A DNA stretch of 64,000 nt from Phoma sp. XZ068 (Eukaryota; Ascomycota; Dothideomycetes; Pleosporales; Didymellaceae), in contig RBKR01000014.1 of NCBI GenBank assembly GCA_004835665.1, positions 806,001 through 870,000 on the forward strand, in the 5' to 3' direction. Each line of letters starts with the position of its first letter. The first letter of the stretch is position 1. The notes beneath the pieces are model-generated. The model had not been told where the DNA came from. It was given only the letters and a program-made list of their open reading frames with translations, and made no database searches. The translations under genes and the position numbers were made by a program. This document shows, in pieces, positions 23,001-33,642 of the stretch.

Positions 23001-23411
23001 AATGTCAGAGGCGAAGACTTCCATGCATTGAGACTGTTTGGATGTTGATTGTCTTGTGCGCAAGCATACCTTGCTTAAGTAAACAACACGTCTAGATAGA
23101 GCAAGTAAAGAAGTAAGATCAAGACTCAGGGTGTGACCGTTGAGAGCCGCGATGTTTAGATATAGACAGGTTTAAGAGCTAATTAATACGAGCAATCGTT
23201 CAATCCCTCTTCGGTGCCCGACGATTCGTTGTGGTGGTTCGGTGTTTGGTTGTAGGAAGGGGCGGCAGCGGCTGGACGGCTCATTCCCGACTTGGCAGGG
23301 ACGGTCGAAGCTTCCCCATATTTCGGGATGATCCCTTTCTTCAATCTCACAACGCGTGCGCTGTCTTCTTTCGCTTTTGTCTCACCTTTTTCGTACTAAT
23401 TGTAATTCATC
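23001..23411 (+). promoter_or_regulatory. intergenic region with promoter of the mannosidase gene
   Basis: 411 bp between the thioesterase stop and the mannosidase ATG, both on the + strand. It must hold the 3' end of the first gene and the promoter of the second. A pyrimidine-rich stretch (about 23335-23400) precedes the ATG, as is common in fungal promoters. An overlapping frame starting at 23231 runs into the mannosidase gene in another phase and is not considered coding. Confidence 0.4.
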
Positions 23412-25258
23412 ATGGCGCTAATACGACGTTATGGCTTGTACAGTATTCTAGCGGCCGTGTTCGTGTACATGCTGTACTCGCTGAGCTTCCCATACGAGAT
23501 CGACGATGGCAAAGCGAAACCGAACGCTCCCGCGAAAGATGCCGAAGCACAGCGGCCCGGGCAGCAGCAACAAACACACAAGTCCATCGATTGGGCGAGA
23601 AAACCTATCCAGCATCCCGTCAAAAGCCTGGCTCAACTACCCACCGGGACGCCGGTGAAGCTGCCCAAGATACAATTCGACTTTGGAGAAGAGGAACCTA
23701 CGGCGAAGAAGATACGCGAAACACGGAAAGAGGAGGTCAGGAAGCAGTTCCTGAAATGTTGGACCTCGTACCGCCAAAAGGCCTGGATGCACGACGAGCT
23801 GAAGCCTATCAGCGGTGAAGTGACCGACCACTTTGGAGGATGGGCAGCCACGCTTATTGATGCTCTTGACACGCTATGGATCATGGGTTTCAGGGAAGAG
23901 TTTGAGTCGGCTATAAAAGACGTCGAAAGGATCGACTTCGGATACACTGCGCTTGGTAAGGTCAACGTGTTCGAGACCAACATTCGTCATCTCGGTGGCC
24001 TGCTAGCAGCGTACGAGCTGAGTGGCAATAAGAAGCTTCTCAACAAGGCAAAGGAAGTTGGAGAGATGCTCTACCATGCGTTCGACACACCCAACCACAT
24101 GCCTGTCACAAGATGGGACTTCCGCGCGGCAGCTGAAGGCAAGAAGCAGATTGCAGACACCCAGGTCCTGCTCGCCGAGATTGGATCCATGACCATGGAG
24201 TTCACCCGTCTATCCCAGCTCACTGGCGACCCCAAGTGGTACGATGCAGTGACTCGCGTTACTAAAGAACTGGAGAAGCAGCAGGACAATACCAAACTGC
24301 CCGGCATGTGGCCAATCGTTGTCAACGCACGGAGGCTCGACTTCACCGAGGATAACGGATTCACATTGGCCTCCATGGCTGACTCTACCTACGAGTACCT
24401 CGCAAAGACGTACGCACTACTTGGTGGCCAAGACCCAGTGTACAAGAAGCTGTATGAGAAATCGATGAGTACTGCTATCAAGCACGTACTGTATCGTCCC
24501 ATGACTCCGGAAGACTCCGACATGCTAGGCTCCGGCATGGTCCGCGTTGAGGGCGAGGACGTGGTGGTAGATGCAGAGCTGCAACATCTTGGATGTTACA
24601 CCGGCGGCATGTACGCTTTAGGGGGGAAGGTCTTCTCTAACAAGGAACATGTTATAATTGGGCGGAAGCTGACAGACACATGTGTGTGGGCGTATAAGAG
24701 CAACCCGGCAGGCATCATGCCCGAAGTATCGCATCTAGTCAAGTGTGCAAATACAACCGAGTGCCAGTGGGATGAAAAGGTGTGGCAAGCTGAGGTCACA
24801 GCAAGAGCAGATCTACAGAAAGAAGCGGACCCGCTCAAGAACATTGCAAGCCTTCGACTCCCTTCAGGATTTTCGTCCATTGAAGATCGTCGCTATATTC
24901 TTCGACCTGAGGCCATTGAGAGTGTCTTCGTCCTGTACCGAATTACGGGAGAGCAGTCATGGCAGGCAGCGGGCTGGGATATGTGGACTTCGATTCTGCG
25001 AGCAACGGATACCGACATTGGTAACGCTGCCCTACTTGATATTTCGGCAGACAACCCGCCCATGACGGATTCGATGGAGGTGAGTTGACATTGGTCGTGG
25101 GGTTCTATTAGTTACTGATATGTCAACAGAGCTTCTGGATGGCCGAAACACTCAAGTACTTCTTCCTCCTGTTCAGCGACCCAAGCTCGATCAGCTTGGA
25201 TGATTACGTCTTCAACACTGAAGCTCACCCCTTCAAACTACCGAAGGCCAAGCTGTAG
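23412..25258 (+). CDS. class I alpha-1,2-mannosidase, glycoside hydrolase family 47
   Basis: Two exons, 23412-25079 and 25130-25258, giving 598 residues. The 50-bp intron starts GTGAGT and ends CAACAG; the joint gives DSMESFWMAETLKYFF, conserved in the family. The N-terminus is a type II anchor (SILAAVFVYMLYSLSF, residues 12-27), so the protein resides in the ER or Golgi membrane. GH47 hallmarks are visible: DHFGGWAATLIDALDTLWIMG, FETNIRHLGGLL, LAEIGSMTMEFTRLS, the catalytic-acid region around LRPEAIESVF, and the C-terminal FNTEAHP whose Thr binds calcium. The enzyme trims Man9 N-glycans using inversion and Ca2+. Two cysteines (CYTGG, and CANTTEC with CVW) fit the conserved disulfide. Length and order match fungal Golgi/ER mannosidase I. 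Confidence 0.93.
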
Positions 25259-25577
25259 GCGACAGTCGACGGAAGCAGTGCGTTTGTCCTTTAGTCTCGC
25301 ACATATACCCAATTGAACCGATGATACAAAGCATTCGCTGTTGAAGACGGTCGCTGTAGGCCTTGGAGTCCACTGCATCCTCCTGGTGTTCTACCTCGCA
25401 CCGGATTTGGTGGGCCCTGCGGCGACATCGAAGCATCATTGACGTAACATAGACATCACAGTCAAAAACCTTAACTATAACAGAAGGAGTCGCAACTTCT
25501 GAGAACTTACGATCAATTGCAAACCCAACACCCTGCCTTCCAGTACATCTAATACGTCCCAATCTACACCACGGACA
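25259..25577. other. intergenic region
   Basis: About 320 bp after the mannosidase stop. It contains the 3' region of that gene; I see no coding sequence or repeat. Confidence 0.4.
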
Positions 25578-25838
25578 ATGCCTCACTCCAAGACACCCGG
25601 CCAGTCGAACGCAGCTTCTGCCAAGTTCAACAGGCAAGAGGCTGAAGGTACGACACTCCACGTAGCCAAGTGAAGCACTATTTGAATCTTGCTCTTGATG
25701 TCGATAGTGATATCGATGACAGGAAAGGGCCTCGGCGCATCAAACGCACCAGTGGCAATTCGAACGTCGGCGTCGACCCCAGCGCAAGCAATCCTGGTGA
25801 GGCGGGCATTGGCGGTCCCAACTACGGCGCGAGGTGAT
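25578..25838 (+). CDS. possible small two-exon protein, unknown
   Basis: An ATG at 25578 opens MPHSKTPGQSNAASAKFNRQEAE. A consensus donor (GTACGA) follows at 25648, and an acceptor-like GATAG lies about 60 bp later. Downstream, one frame reads a low-complexity, protein-like tail ending in GEAGIGGPNYGAR and TGA at 25836-25838. The phase of this splice does not match that tail; the frame it does match gives a different Ala-rich end. The existence of a small gene is plausible because the opening frame has an ordinary start context and a clear donor. The exact product is unresolved. Confidence 0.3.
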
Positions 25839-26101
25839 GGATGGCTGTGTTCAGGGAGATGAGATGGCACTGCACGAGAATATTGGCTTGAGCGAATATC
25901 ATGGATGTACAATGATTGAAATGTATAATGATCGAAACGCTTTAAATGAATCCCTTCAAACCCAGAATTCTTGCAAAGACACGCTGTATAAAGAAAGAAG
26001 CTCACGCGAGTCATGAAACAGTGAAGGCGCTAGCGCGGGCCGAGGGTCGTCACGTCCAAGCCACGCGCCTCACCCTCTCCACGCGCAATTGCCCACCCAC
26101 C

Positions 26102-27430
26102 ATGTCAAAAGAAGACGAGCCCTCATACATAGACTACGAGTCCTTCCTCGACCCCTCCTTCTCCGCGACCACATTCGCCAACACGCTCGTCCTCGCGACA
26201 AATAATCCCTCCGACACCCCGCTCGATCTGTCCACGCCGCTTTCCCGCGTGCTCTTCGACGTCCAGGAAGTCGACACGCATATTGACACGCTCACCACGA
26301 AGTCCGCGCTTCCCCTCCTCGAACACACGCGCGACCATGCGGCGGCCAGTGAGCGCATACTCGCCGAGGTCGAAGGCCAAGTCGCCAGCCTAACGGAGAG
26401 CTACAAGACGCTGGAGAAGGAAGTCATTGAGCGGTATGAGGTTGCAGAGCAAGTGCGTCTGACTGCCGAGCGGCTCGTGGAGACGGTCAGGCTGGGGAGA
26501 GCAGTGGCGCGGTGTCTGATGCTGGGGCGGCAGCTGGAGGTGCGCATGTCGGAGGTGGGAGGGGTGGGGAGCGCGAAGAAGGAGGATCACAGGGCGATGG
26601 TTAGGAGTGCGGATACGATTCTTTCGCTGCGGGGAATCTTTGCGAGTACGCAGGCGGGTCAGGAGGGTGAAGGGCTGGATAAAGTGAATGTGGTGAATAC
26701 GTTGAAGAATGAGTTGGTTGTCCCCGGGGAGAGGAATATTGCGGCGCGCGCTCAGCAGGTGGTCAAGGAGTTTAGCATGTCGAGCTTGCTGTTGTCTGCG
26801 GGACAGACTTCTGCGAGCACGTTTGCGCAGACGGAGGATACGAAGAGTAGGACTACATCTGCGCTGCAGACGCTGTATCTCCTATCTCCGACCGGTGCGA
26901 AGGCAAAGAGCGAAGACTTTGAGCCCACGCTCATGCTCAGCGCACTGCAGGACTATCTACAGACGAGTTTGAAGAGTTCGCTGGCTTCGCTCGCTCGCGC
27001 ACTCACCCAGCTTCCGCTACTCGACCGCACGCTCCTGGAGATCTCGGCGCGCTGCCAGAACATCGTAGCGTTGCAGTCACTCCTCCAGTCGATCAAAACA
27101 CCAGTCCACCCCCTCCTCACACAGGGGAAGTCGACAAAAGACAGCAACTTCCTCCAGCCACTGCTGCACGCTCTCGACACCAGCTCGCTACCCAGCTACT
27201 TCTGGCGCAGCCTGGCGTCCAGCATGTCGGCGCGGATGCAGGAGATCATGTACAAGGGCGGTGTGTCAGCGCGGACGTTGAGGAGCAATAAGGAGAGGGT
27301 GAGGGATGCAGTGAGGGAGTGTGTGGATCGGGGGAGTCGGGTGCCGGGGGAGAAGTCTGGGAGGAAGGGCGAGGGGTGGGAGAGGGAGGCAGCGGTTATG
27401 GTGGGGAGTATTGTTGGGGGAATCAAGTGA
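26102..27430 (+). CDS. cog5: conserved oligomeric Golgi complex subunit 5
   Basis: Single-exon frame of 442 residues. I place the start at 26102 (context CCACCATGTC), although the frame is open further upstream, because homology begins there: YIDYESFLDPSFSATTFANTLVLATNN, LSRVLFDVQEVDTHIDTLTT, then the coiled region HAAASERILAEVEGQVASLTESYKTLEKEV. This is the N-terminal signature of COG5. COG5 belongs to lobe B of the COG tether that retrieves Golgi glycosylation enzymes within the stack. Residues 250-420 (LQTLYLLSPTGAKAKSEDFEPTLMLSALQDYLQTSLKSS) fit the COG5 helical rods. It lies next to a Golgi mannosidase gene; this is probably coincidence, though the two functions meet in glycosylation. 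Confidence 0.9.
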   Translation: MSKEDEPSYIDYESFLDPSFSATTFANTLVLATNNPSDTPLDLSTPLSRVLFDVQEVDTHIDTLTTKSALPLLEHTRDHAAASERILAEVEGQVASLTESYKTLEKEVIERYEVAEQVRLTAERLVETVRLGRAVARCLMLGRQLEVRMSEVGGVGSAKKEDHRAMVRSADTILSLRGIFASTQAGQEGEGLDKVNVVNTLKNELVVPGERNIAARAQQVVKEFSMSSLLLSAGQTSASTFAQTEDTKSRTTSALQTLYLLSPTGAKAKSEDFEPTLMLSALQDYLQTSLKSSLASLARALTQLPLLDRTLLEISARCQNIVALQSLLQSIKTPVHPLLTQGKSTKDSNFLQPLLHALDTSSLPSYFWRSLASSMSARMQEIMYKGGVSARTLRSNKERVRDAVRECVDRGSRVPGEKSGRKGEGWEREAAVMVGSIVGGIK

Positions 27431-27471
27431 TCAGGATAAGTGATTATGAGACTTTTTTGGTCTCTATTCAC

Positions 27472-27745
27472 AGCAGTTTTGCAATATTGTTTTCTGAGAG
27501 CAGTATTTGCACACTGCTTTCTGATAACAGTGCTTGGACACTGCTTTCTGACAACAGTTCTTGCACTGTTTTCTGACAACAGTTCTTGCACTGTTTTCTG
27601 ACAACAGTTCTTGCACTGTTTTCTGACAACAGTTCTTGCACTGCTTTCTGATAACAGTTCTTGCACTGCTTTCTAACAACAGTTCTTGCACTGCTTTCTG
27701 ACAACAGTTCTCGCACTGTTTTCTGACAACAGTTCTCGCACACTC
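27472..27745. repeat. 25-bp minisatellite, about 10 units
   Basis: Starting about 40 bp after the cog5 stop, a unit of 25 bp (CAGTTCTTGCACTGTTTTCTG plus ACAA) repeats head to tail. The best-conserved units begin at about 27555, 27580, 27605, 27630, 27655, 27680, 27705 and 27730. More diverged and slightly longer (27-30 bp) units occupy 27472-27554, so homogenisation appears to have acted on the right part of the array. Each unit contains a short inverted motif (CAGTTCTTGCACTG). The unit lacks stop codons on the minus strand, so all three minus frames are open across the array, which is a composition artefact. Confidence 0.9.
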
Positions 27746-28835
27746 AATGGCTGTATCGGAGGCCAAAAATAGTCAGGGTCCAGAGTCCAAGCGCTAGTGG
27801 GTCCGCATCGACGTCGGTTTGATCAGCTCAGTCTGGTCCCCTGCAATTCGGGCGGAAACGCGAGTGCGATCCGATTGTGACGTGGCCGTGGTTCGTTCAA
27901 ACGCGTGGAGACGAGGACATGATGGTCCCGAGGGCTGCACGACACTCTGCGTAGCAAGTAGAGTTGGGGACTGCCAATGGGAGGCGGCGGACGGCCGCAA
28001 CACCGTTACAGACGGGGCGGACCAGGGTGTTGGGGCTCTGGTGTGTGCGGCGCTGGGTGCGGGCGCTTGAGGGCTGTTTTGGGTGTAGTGAGGATGGATG
28101 AGGGTTGTGGACACGCAGCAGTTGGCTGGCAGGAATGGGTGGTGATGACTCGAGACGGGGTGAGTGTGATGGCTACGATACTATGTACGGTCTTGTGTAG
28201 TTGGGGAATGGGCAGAGCAAGCAATGACGATGCAATGCAGCTGCCATGTGCATTGCACGTGGATATGCATCTGGCCGTGGTGCCTTTTGGTGGACCGCCA
28301 GACGCTCAGTTGACTGCGAGGCGACGCGGGCCTACTCGGCCTACAGAGCGCCTGGCGCACAGGGCTGCTGAAACGACTACGCGCAGGGTCCCGGGCGCTG
28401 ATTGGGCGGGCTAGCGGTGGCCGCAGACCGAACACTCGACATGCCATGCAGCGCTGCAGCACTTTCTCCTCTCCACCGCTCCCTCTCCGGCCGTGAGCTC
28501 ACCCTCGCTCTCCCGTCACCACGCCCCGAGGCCGCTCGCGTTCCCTTCGTTGTGCCCTGCCTCCTGCATTCGCCTGCATTCTTTGCCGTCGCTTCTGCCC
28601 CGCGGCTGCCTGCTCGTGCTGCGTCGCCCGCGAGCCTCTGCATCCGCCCTCGCCCGCCCTCCCCTGACGCTGCCCGCCGCCGTCGAGCTCCTTTGAGGCC
28701 AGCTGGTGCTGCAGGAGAGTCGCGCGACCGCCCGCCCGCCTAATCCCGCCGCCGTCGCCTGTCGCCCGTCGCCTGTGCGCCCCCCGCGCCCCGCCCAGCA
28801 GCCGCCTGCTCAGACGGCCTGCTCTCACAGACGCC
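27746..28835 (+). promoter_or_regulatory. intergenic region and CT-rich 5' leader of the Vts1 gene
   Basis: About 1.1 kb. From roughly 28440 to 28835 the + strand is very GC- and pyrimidine-rich (runs such as CTCTCCACCGCTCCCTCTCC), which is typical of promoters and 5' leaders of constitutively expressed fungal genes. Open frames on both strands here reflect that composition. No gene is supported between the minisatellite and the Vts1 start. Confidence 0.45.
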
Positions 28836-30893
28836 ATGTCTGCCAGCCACATCGCCGCCAACCGCAACAGCACGCCCGAGGGCTCGTCCTCGCTGCGCCC
28901 GCCCGTCAACCGCACCTCGCTCGGCGCCGGCCACCACCTGCGCGCCTCGGCCGACATGGGCGGCTTCTCGTCGCCGCTGGCCAACCGTGGCATCCGCCCG
29001 GCCTCGGAGGTCTACTTTGGCCGCCAGAGCACGCAGTCGGGCAACCCGGACGAGATGGAGCGCGCCGCCCAGCAGTGGCTCGCCGACATCGACCAGTACG
29101 AGAACACGCTCGAGGACATGGCCACGGCCACGCTCGACCAGGACTTCAAGGACGAGCTGAGCGCCATCGAGCAGTGGTTCCGCGTCCTGAGCGAGGCCGA
29201 GCGCACCGCCGCCCTGTATGCCCTGCTGCAGCAGACCACCCAGGTGCAGATTCGCTTCTTCATCCAGGTCCTGCAGCAAATGTCAAAGAGCCTGCCCATG
29301 TCGGGCGTTCTCTCGCCCGCCAACTTTGGCGAGAAGGGTGAGTCTTGCTTCCTAGTTCTCTTCACTCCATGCTTCCTATTATCCCCTTCACTCCATGCTT
29401 CCTATCATCCCTTTCACCCCATGCTTCCTAATTCTCTTCACTCCATGCTTCCTAATGCTTTTCACTCCATGCTTCTCTTGTCCTTTTACATGCTGACCTC
29501 CCAGACCCCATGACCCAGAAGCTCAGCGACGCCATGAGCAAGCTCACCACCGGCGAGAACCGCCACTCCATGATGGGCCGCCCGCCCCCCTCCCCCGGCG
29601 CCGCAAAGCGTGCCTCGGGCCTCGACCCCTCCACCATCCACCGCATGTTCCCCGATGCCGCCGCTGCCATTGCCAAGCAAAAGTCAGAGTTCACCGAAGT
29701 CGTCGGCGTGCCTCCTGCCTCCAACCGCAACAGCACCATCGGCGGTGATCGCAGCTCGATGCTGGCCCCGACCATCTCCGCCCCCGAGGACAACAAGAGA
29801 GAGAACGCTCCCCCGGCCTCGCCCTGGAACGAGGGACAATCTACCCAGCGTCCCAAGTCTTCTGGCCAGCAGTCCCAGCAGCCCGCTATGGGCCAGTTCA
29901 CCGCTCCTCCCCCGTCCGCCGGCCTCCGCTCTCCTCGCCTCCCGCTTCAGCAGGACGGCAGCAATGTACAGACCACGACACTCAACGCGCTCGAGGCCAA
30001 CTCGGGCATGCCGCTGCTCTCTCCTGCCTATGCGCCGGGTGGAAGCTGGGCCTCCCAGCTCAGCACGCCCATGGTTGCCAACTTCGGTCAGCAGGCCAAC
30101 CAGGCTGACATGGTCGCCAATGCCACTGCCATGAAGCTCGCCGCTCTTTCTACCGTCAACAACCGCATCCAGCTGGATGATGTCCGCAAATACCGCCGCG
30201 CTCGCTCGTCTGACGGCCACGGGGCTGGAAACGCTCCACTGTCGCCAGGCTACCCTCCCATGGGCAACAACATCCTCATGACCAACGAGCTGGGCCAGGT
30301 GCTGACTCCCCAGCAAGCTGCCGCTCTCCAGGCTCAGCAGCTCGCCGCCATGAACGGTCGCCGCTCTCGTCCTTCCTCCCCCGGCATTGCCATGCAAGGC
30401 GGCATGGGTGGTATGGGCAACTTTGCATCACCGCAGGCCAACGGTTTCTTGAGTGCTGACTACGCCAATGCCGGCTTGATGAGCAACGGCATGGGCGCGC
30501 TGAACCTGGGCCAGTTTGGCCTTGGCGGAGGATTTGACAACCACAACAGCGGTTTCTTGGGCGATGAGATCAACCGTGGTCGCTCGCCTCGTGGTCGCCG
30601 TGGTAGCTCCAAGCCTCCGGAGGACCCCACCGACCCTACTCTTCTCCAGGACATCCCCAACTGGCTTCGTAGTCTCCGCCTGCACAAGTACACCGACAAC
30701 CTCAAGGACCTGAAATGGCAGGAGCTTGTTGAGCTGGACGATGCAGGCCTCGAGGCTCGCGGAGTCAACGCGTTGGGCGCAAGGAGGAAGATGCTGAAGG
30801 TATGATAATCACTGTCCGTCAATGAACATTTCTAACAACATGCAGGTCTTTGAACAGGTTCAAGAGGCCAAGAACGAAGGCAAGCTGCGATAG
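28836..30893 (+). CDS. vts1: Vts1-type SAM-domain RNA-binding protein
   Basis: Three exons, 28836-29337, 29505-30799 and 30846-30893, giving 614 residues. Phases agree at both joints (FGEK-DPMTQKL; RKMLK-VFEQVQ). The N-terminal region has the conserved block DEMERAAQQWLADIDQYENTLEDMA and helices around LSAIEQWFRVLSEAERTAALY. A long Ser/Pro/Gln/Gly-rich linker follows. The C-terminal SAM domain reads PNWLRSLRLHKYTDNLKDLKW and GLEARGVNALGARRKMLK. Vts1/Smaug proteins bind stem-loops with a CNGG-type loop and recruit deadenylation to degrade mRNA in the cytoplasm. Intron 1 (167 bp) is unusually long for this window and contains its own tandem repeat; intron 2 is 46 bp. The stop follows EAKNEGKLR. 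Confidence 0.93.
29346..29475 (+). repeat. 24-26 bp tandem repeat inside Vts1 intron 1
   Basis: Five consecutive imperfect units, each of the form TGCTTCCTA followed by 6-8 variable bases and TTCACTCCA, fill most of the 167-bp intron. The donor (GTGAGT at 29338) and the acceptor (CCTCCCAG ending 29504, preceded by a GCTGAC branch point) lie outside the array. The expansion therefore leaves splicing signals intact but makes the intron about three times longer than its neighbours. Confidence 0.85.
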
Positions 30894-31848
30894 GTTCGCA
30901 TGTCCATCACCCTTGAACGAGGCACCAACGTCACCACCTCGTACAACGTCCGTTCCCTCGTCCGGGGACGCCCGCCCTCTCCTTAAATAGATCTACGATG
31001 GAACACCCACTCCACCCAGCTGGCCACGGAACCCCATCGATCCGTCAGGTCTGGACCGCATACGATTTTCATCTTCTATGCATTGCATGAGACCCGATCG
31101 ATTGGATTTATCAAGTACGGGCATCGAGCGGTTCTGTCATTTTATATATACCTGCTGTTGTCATGGGTATATTGCTTCTTTTGACGTCTTTTTTCTCTCA
31201 AAATACATGCTTCTTCTTGTGGAAACTACATGCTTCTTCTTCTGGTGTATGGTTCGCTTAGGGTAGATGGATGCCCGCCGCCGAGGCGTGCAATAATGAG
31301 TCTTTGATCTATTTCCGTGTTGGACTTCGTGAGCTGTTCCTTGATGTACAAAACATAGTGAGAAGGCTTCTTTGCCTTTCTCGTGCTCACCTTTTCTTGA
31401 CGTCGACTCACCACTCCAAAGTAGTCGTGGAGAGGAGATGACGCTCAAGCTCCGACTGCACATGCGTCTTTGAATACTTTCGTTTTCTAACTTTTGCTAA
31501 CTGCGACGACGCACTGCAATGTAGTCCAGTTACCTCTCGACCACATGTCCGCACCGACCACCTCAATAACCATTCAAATTCCCCTAGCATATCGACCGCG
31601 TCCCAAGCTATGAAACAGTGGCACAGAAACCATCCCATATCCTCGAAGCATTGCACGTATATAAAAAACCATCTAGTCCTGGTTTGAGTCGCCTTCACCT
31701 TCTGTTTGAATTGTTATTGTTCACTTGCATTGTCAATAGCGCGTGACGAGTGGGTGGGTGGAGGGTATTGTGTAGACTCGGCACAATCGTAGATGAGTGC
31801 ACAATGTTGGTAGGATGGATGTATTCAGTTCTGCTATTCGTTTTGGTT
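30894..31848. other. intergenic region after Vts1
   Basis: Contains the 3' UTR of vts1 and about 900 bp with no supportable gene. AT-rich, TTCTT-rich segments occur around 31150-31260. Small open frames on the minus strand (to about 31700) have no recognisable content. Confidence 0.4.
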
Positions 31849-31990
<142 letters not shown>

Positions 31991-32009
31991 ATTCTGGATA
32001 TACATCACC

Positions 32010-33155
32010 ATGCACACCTCAATCCCCCTCACGGTGCTGGCCACCACCCCCTCCCTCACAGCCGCACTCAGCACACCCTTCACCCTCACCAAAGACCTCT
32101 CCTACACCAACTTCTTCCCCGCATTCGACTTCTTCTCCGGCCCAGACCTGACGCACGGCTTCGTCCAGTAGCAAAACCGCTCTTCGGCCATCGCCCGCGG
32201 TCTGGTCGGCTACCTACCAGACACGCACTCCGTCTTCCTCGGCGTAGACACCACATACCACGACCCCTCTGGCCACGCCAGCGTGCGTCTGGAAAGCAAA
32301 AAGGGGTGGAACACCGGCCTTCTCGTCGCGGAAATACGCCACGTGCCTGCGTCCACGTGCGGGAGCTGGCCTGCATACTGGCTTGTCGGGTCTGACGCAC
32401 CGGTCGGGGGAAACATATCGTGGCCTGATGCGGGGGAATTCGATATCCTCGAGGGTGTAAACGATTACCGACACAACGCAGTGAGTCTGCATACCCCCGC
32501 GGGGAGTGTGGTTGATAACGCCACTGCCCCGGGGATGCGATTGGGTGTTTCGTTCTCGGGGATCTTAAAGACGGATGATTGCCATGTCGATGCTGAAAAC
32601 TAGGTGGAAAATGTCGGATGTTCCATCTCTGCTCCTTCTCACACACCAACTGACCGCAACCGCTCATCCAACTCACACACCTTACCATCATACGGCGACG
32701 CGTTCAACAGTGCAACGGGCGGCGTGTACGCTCTAGAATGGACAGAGATAAGTATAAGTGTGTGGTTCATCCCCCGCACATCGCCTGAATACAACACTTT
32801 CTTCGCCTCCCCGGACAGCAGGACGACACTCGACACATCTACCTTTGGCACCCCCCTCGCGCACTTCACCGGGCTCTGTGATTTCAGCGAGAAATTCAAA
32901 AACCTCAAGATCGTCTTCGACACAACATTCTGCGGCTCGTGGGCGGGGGCTGAGTGGGAGAGCGGCGGGTGTGCGGCCAAGACGGGGTCGAGTACGTGTG
33001 AGGCGTATGTGAGGAAGAATCCGGGCGTTTTCGCTGAGAGTTACTGGGAGATTGCTGGGTTGAAGTTGTTCCAGAAGGAGGGTGGTGGGGAAGGGAAGAG
33101 TGAAGTTCCAGTGCGGAAGAGGATGGTGAGGGGACAGGGATGGTTTGGGGCGTAG
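32010..33155 (+). pseudogene. GH16 endo-1,3(4)-beta-glucanase-like gene with two in-frame TAG stops
   Basis: Translation from the ATG at 32010 gives a short hydrophobic start (SIPLTVLATTPSLTAAL), then FDFFSGPDLTHGFVQ and a TAG at 32169-32171. The same frame resumes without shift: RSSAIARGLVGYLPDTHSVF, LGVDTTY, WPAYWLVG and the GH16 active-site motif GEFDILEG (E-x-D-x-x-E, about 32433-32456). A second TAG follows at 32601-32603 after CHVDAEN. Still in the same frame come VENVGCSIS, YALEWTEISISVWFIP, FKNLKIVFDTTFCGSWAG and YWEIAGLKLFQ, to TAG at 33153-33155. About 380 residues, the usual length of secreted fungal GH16 proteins. Both stops are single-base changes away from Gln (CAG), as C-to-T mutation such as RIP would produce. 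Stop-codon readthrough or sequencing error are alternatives. Confidence 0.8.
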
Positions 33156-33642
33156 GTGTTTTGATGACAATGTATAACTGCTCTCGCCCAGTTTTAAGAT
33201 TCTTCTATATGACCCTCGAGGTCCTCATACAAAGCAAACACACCTTCTACGCTCACATACAACTGCCAGGCAGCAACCAACATCTACGTGAGGTCCAAAA
33301 GTACCGCACCACATACTGGGATGGCTACACTAACACACATTTGCCCATTCACATCACCACAGATCATCACAAGGCTACACATGCACGAGGTTAGATGTCA
33401 GACTTTCATTACTATCCAATGCTAGCTAGCTATAGACTGTAAGTAGACGTCAATGACCATCTCCCATATGATCCCAATTCCCAATGTTGTCGTATGTGAC
33501 CGCCAGGCCCAGTGGTGACAGTCATAACTGTCTATTAGTGGTATCTGGCAGCCAGTAGAAGACTCTGCTTAGTCGAAGAAGACGCTGCTAGTCGCAGAAG
33601 ATGTGTTTAGTCGCAGAAGATGCTACTTAAACGCAGAAGATG
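33156..33642. other. intergenic region with a short degenerate tandem repeat
   Basis: About 490 bp without a gene. From about 33565 to 33655 four imperfect copies of a 16-20 bp unit (AGTCGCAGAAGATGCT-like) occur in tandem. Otherwise nothing recognised. Confidence 0.6.

Noticed and set aside
23231..23818. 195-codon + frame overlapping the mannosidase start
   Set aside because: Out of phase with the GH47 domain and without recognisable content.
25583..26014. 143-codon minus frame between the mannosidase and cog5
   Set aside because: No domain, and it overlaps the possible small + gene and the cog5 leader.
27472..27745. CRISPR-like repeat array
   Set aside because: Units are contiguous without unique spacers, and the genome is eukaryotic.
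27196..27766. Three minus-strand frames with repeated VRKQCKNCCQK / VQELLSE-type peptides
   Set aside because: They are the 25-bp minisatellite read in three phases; no start context or conserved partner.
28402..28993. Long Pro/Arg/Ala-rich frames on both strands before and over Vts1 exon 1
   Set aside because: High GC and pyrimidine bias of the leader opens all frames; the SAM-protein exon is the real one.
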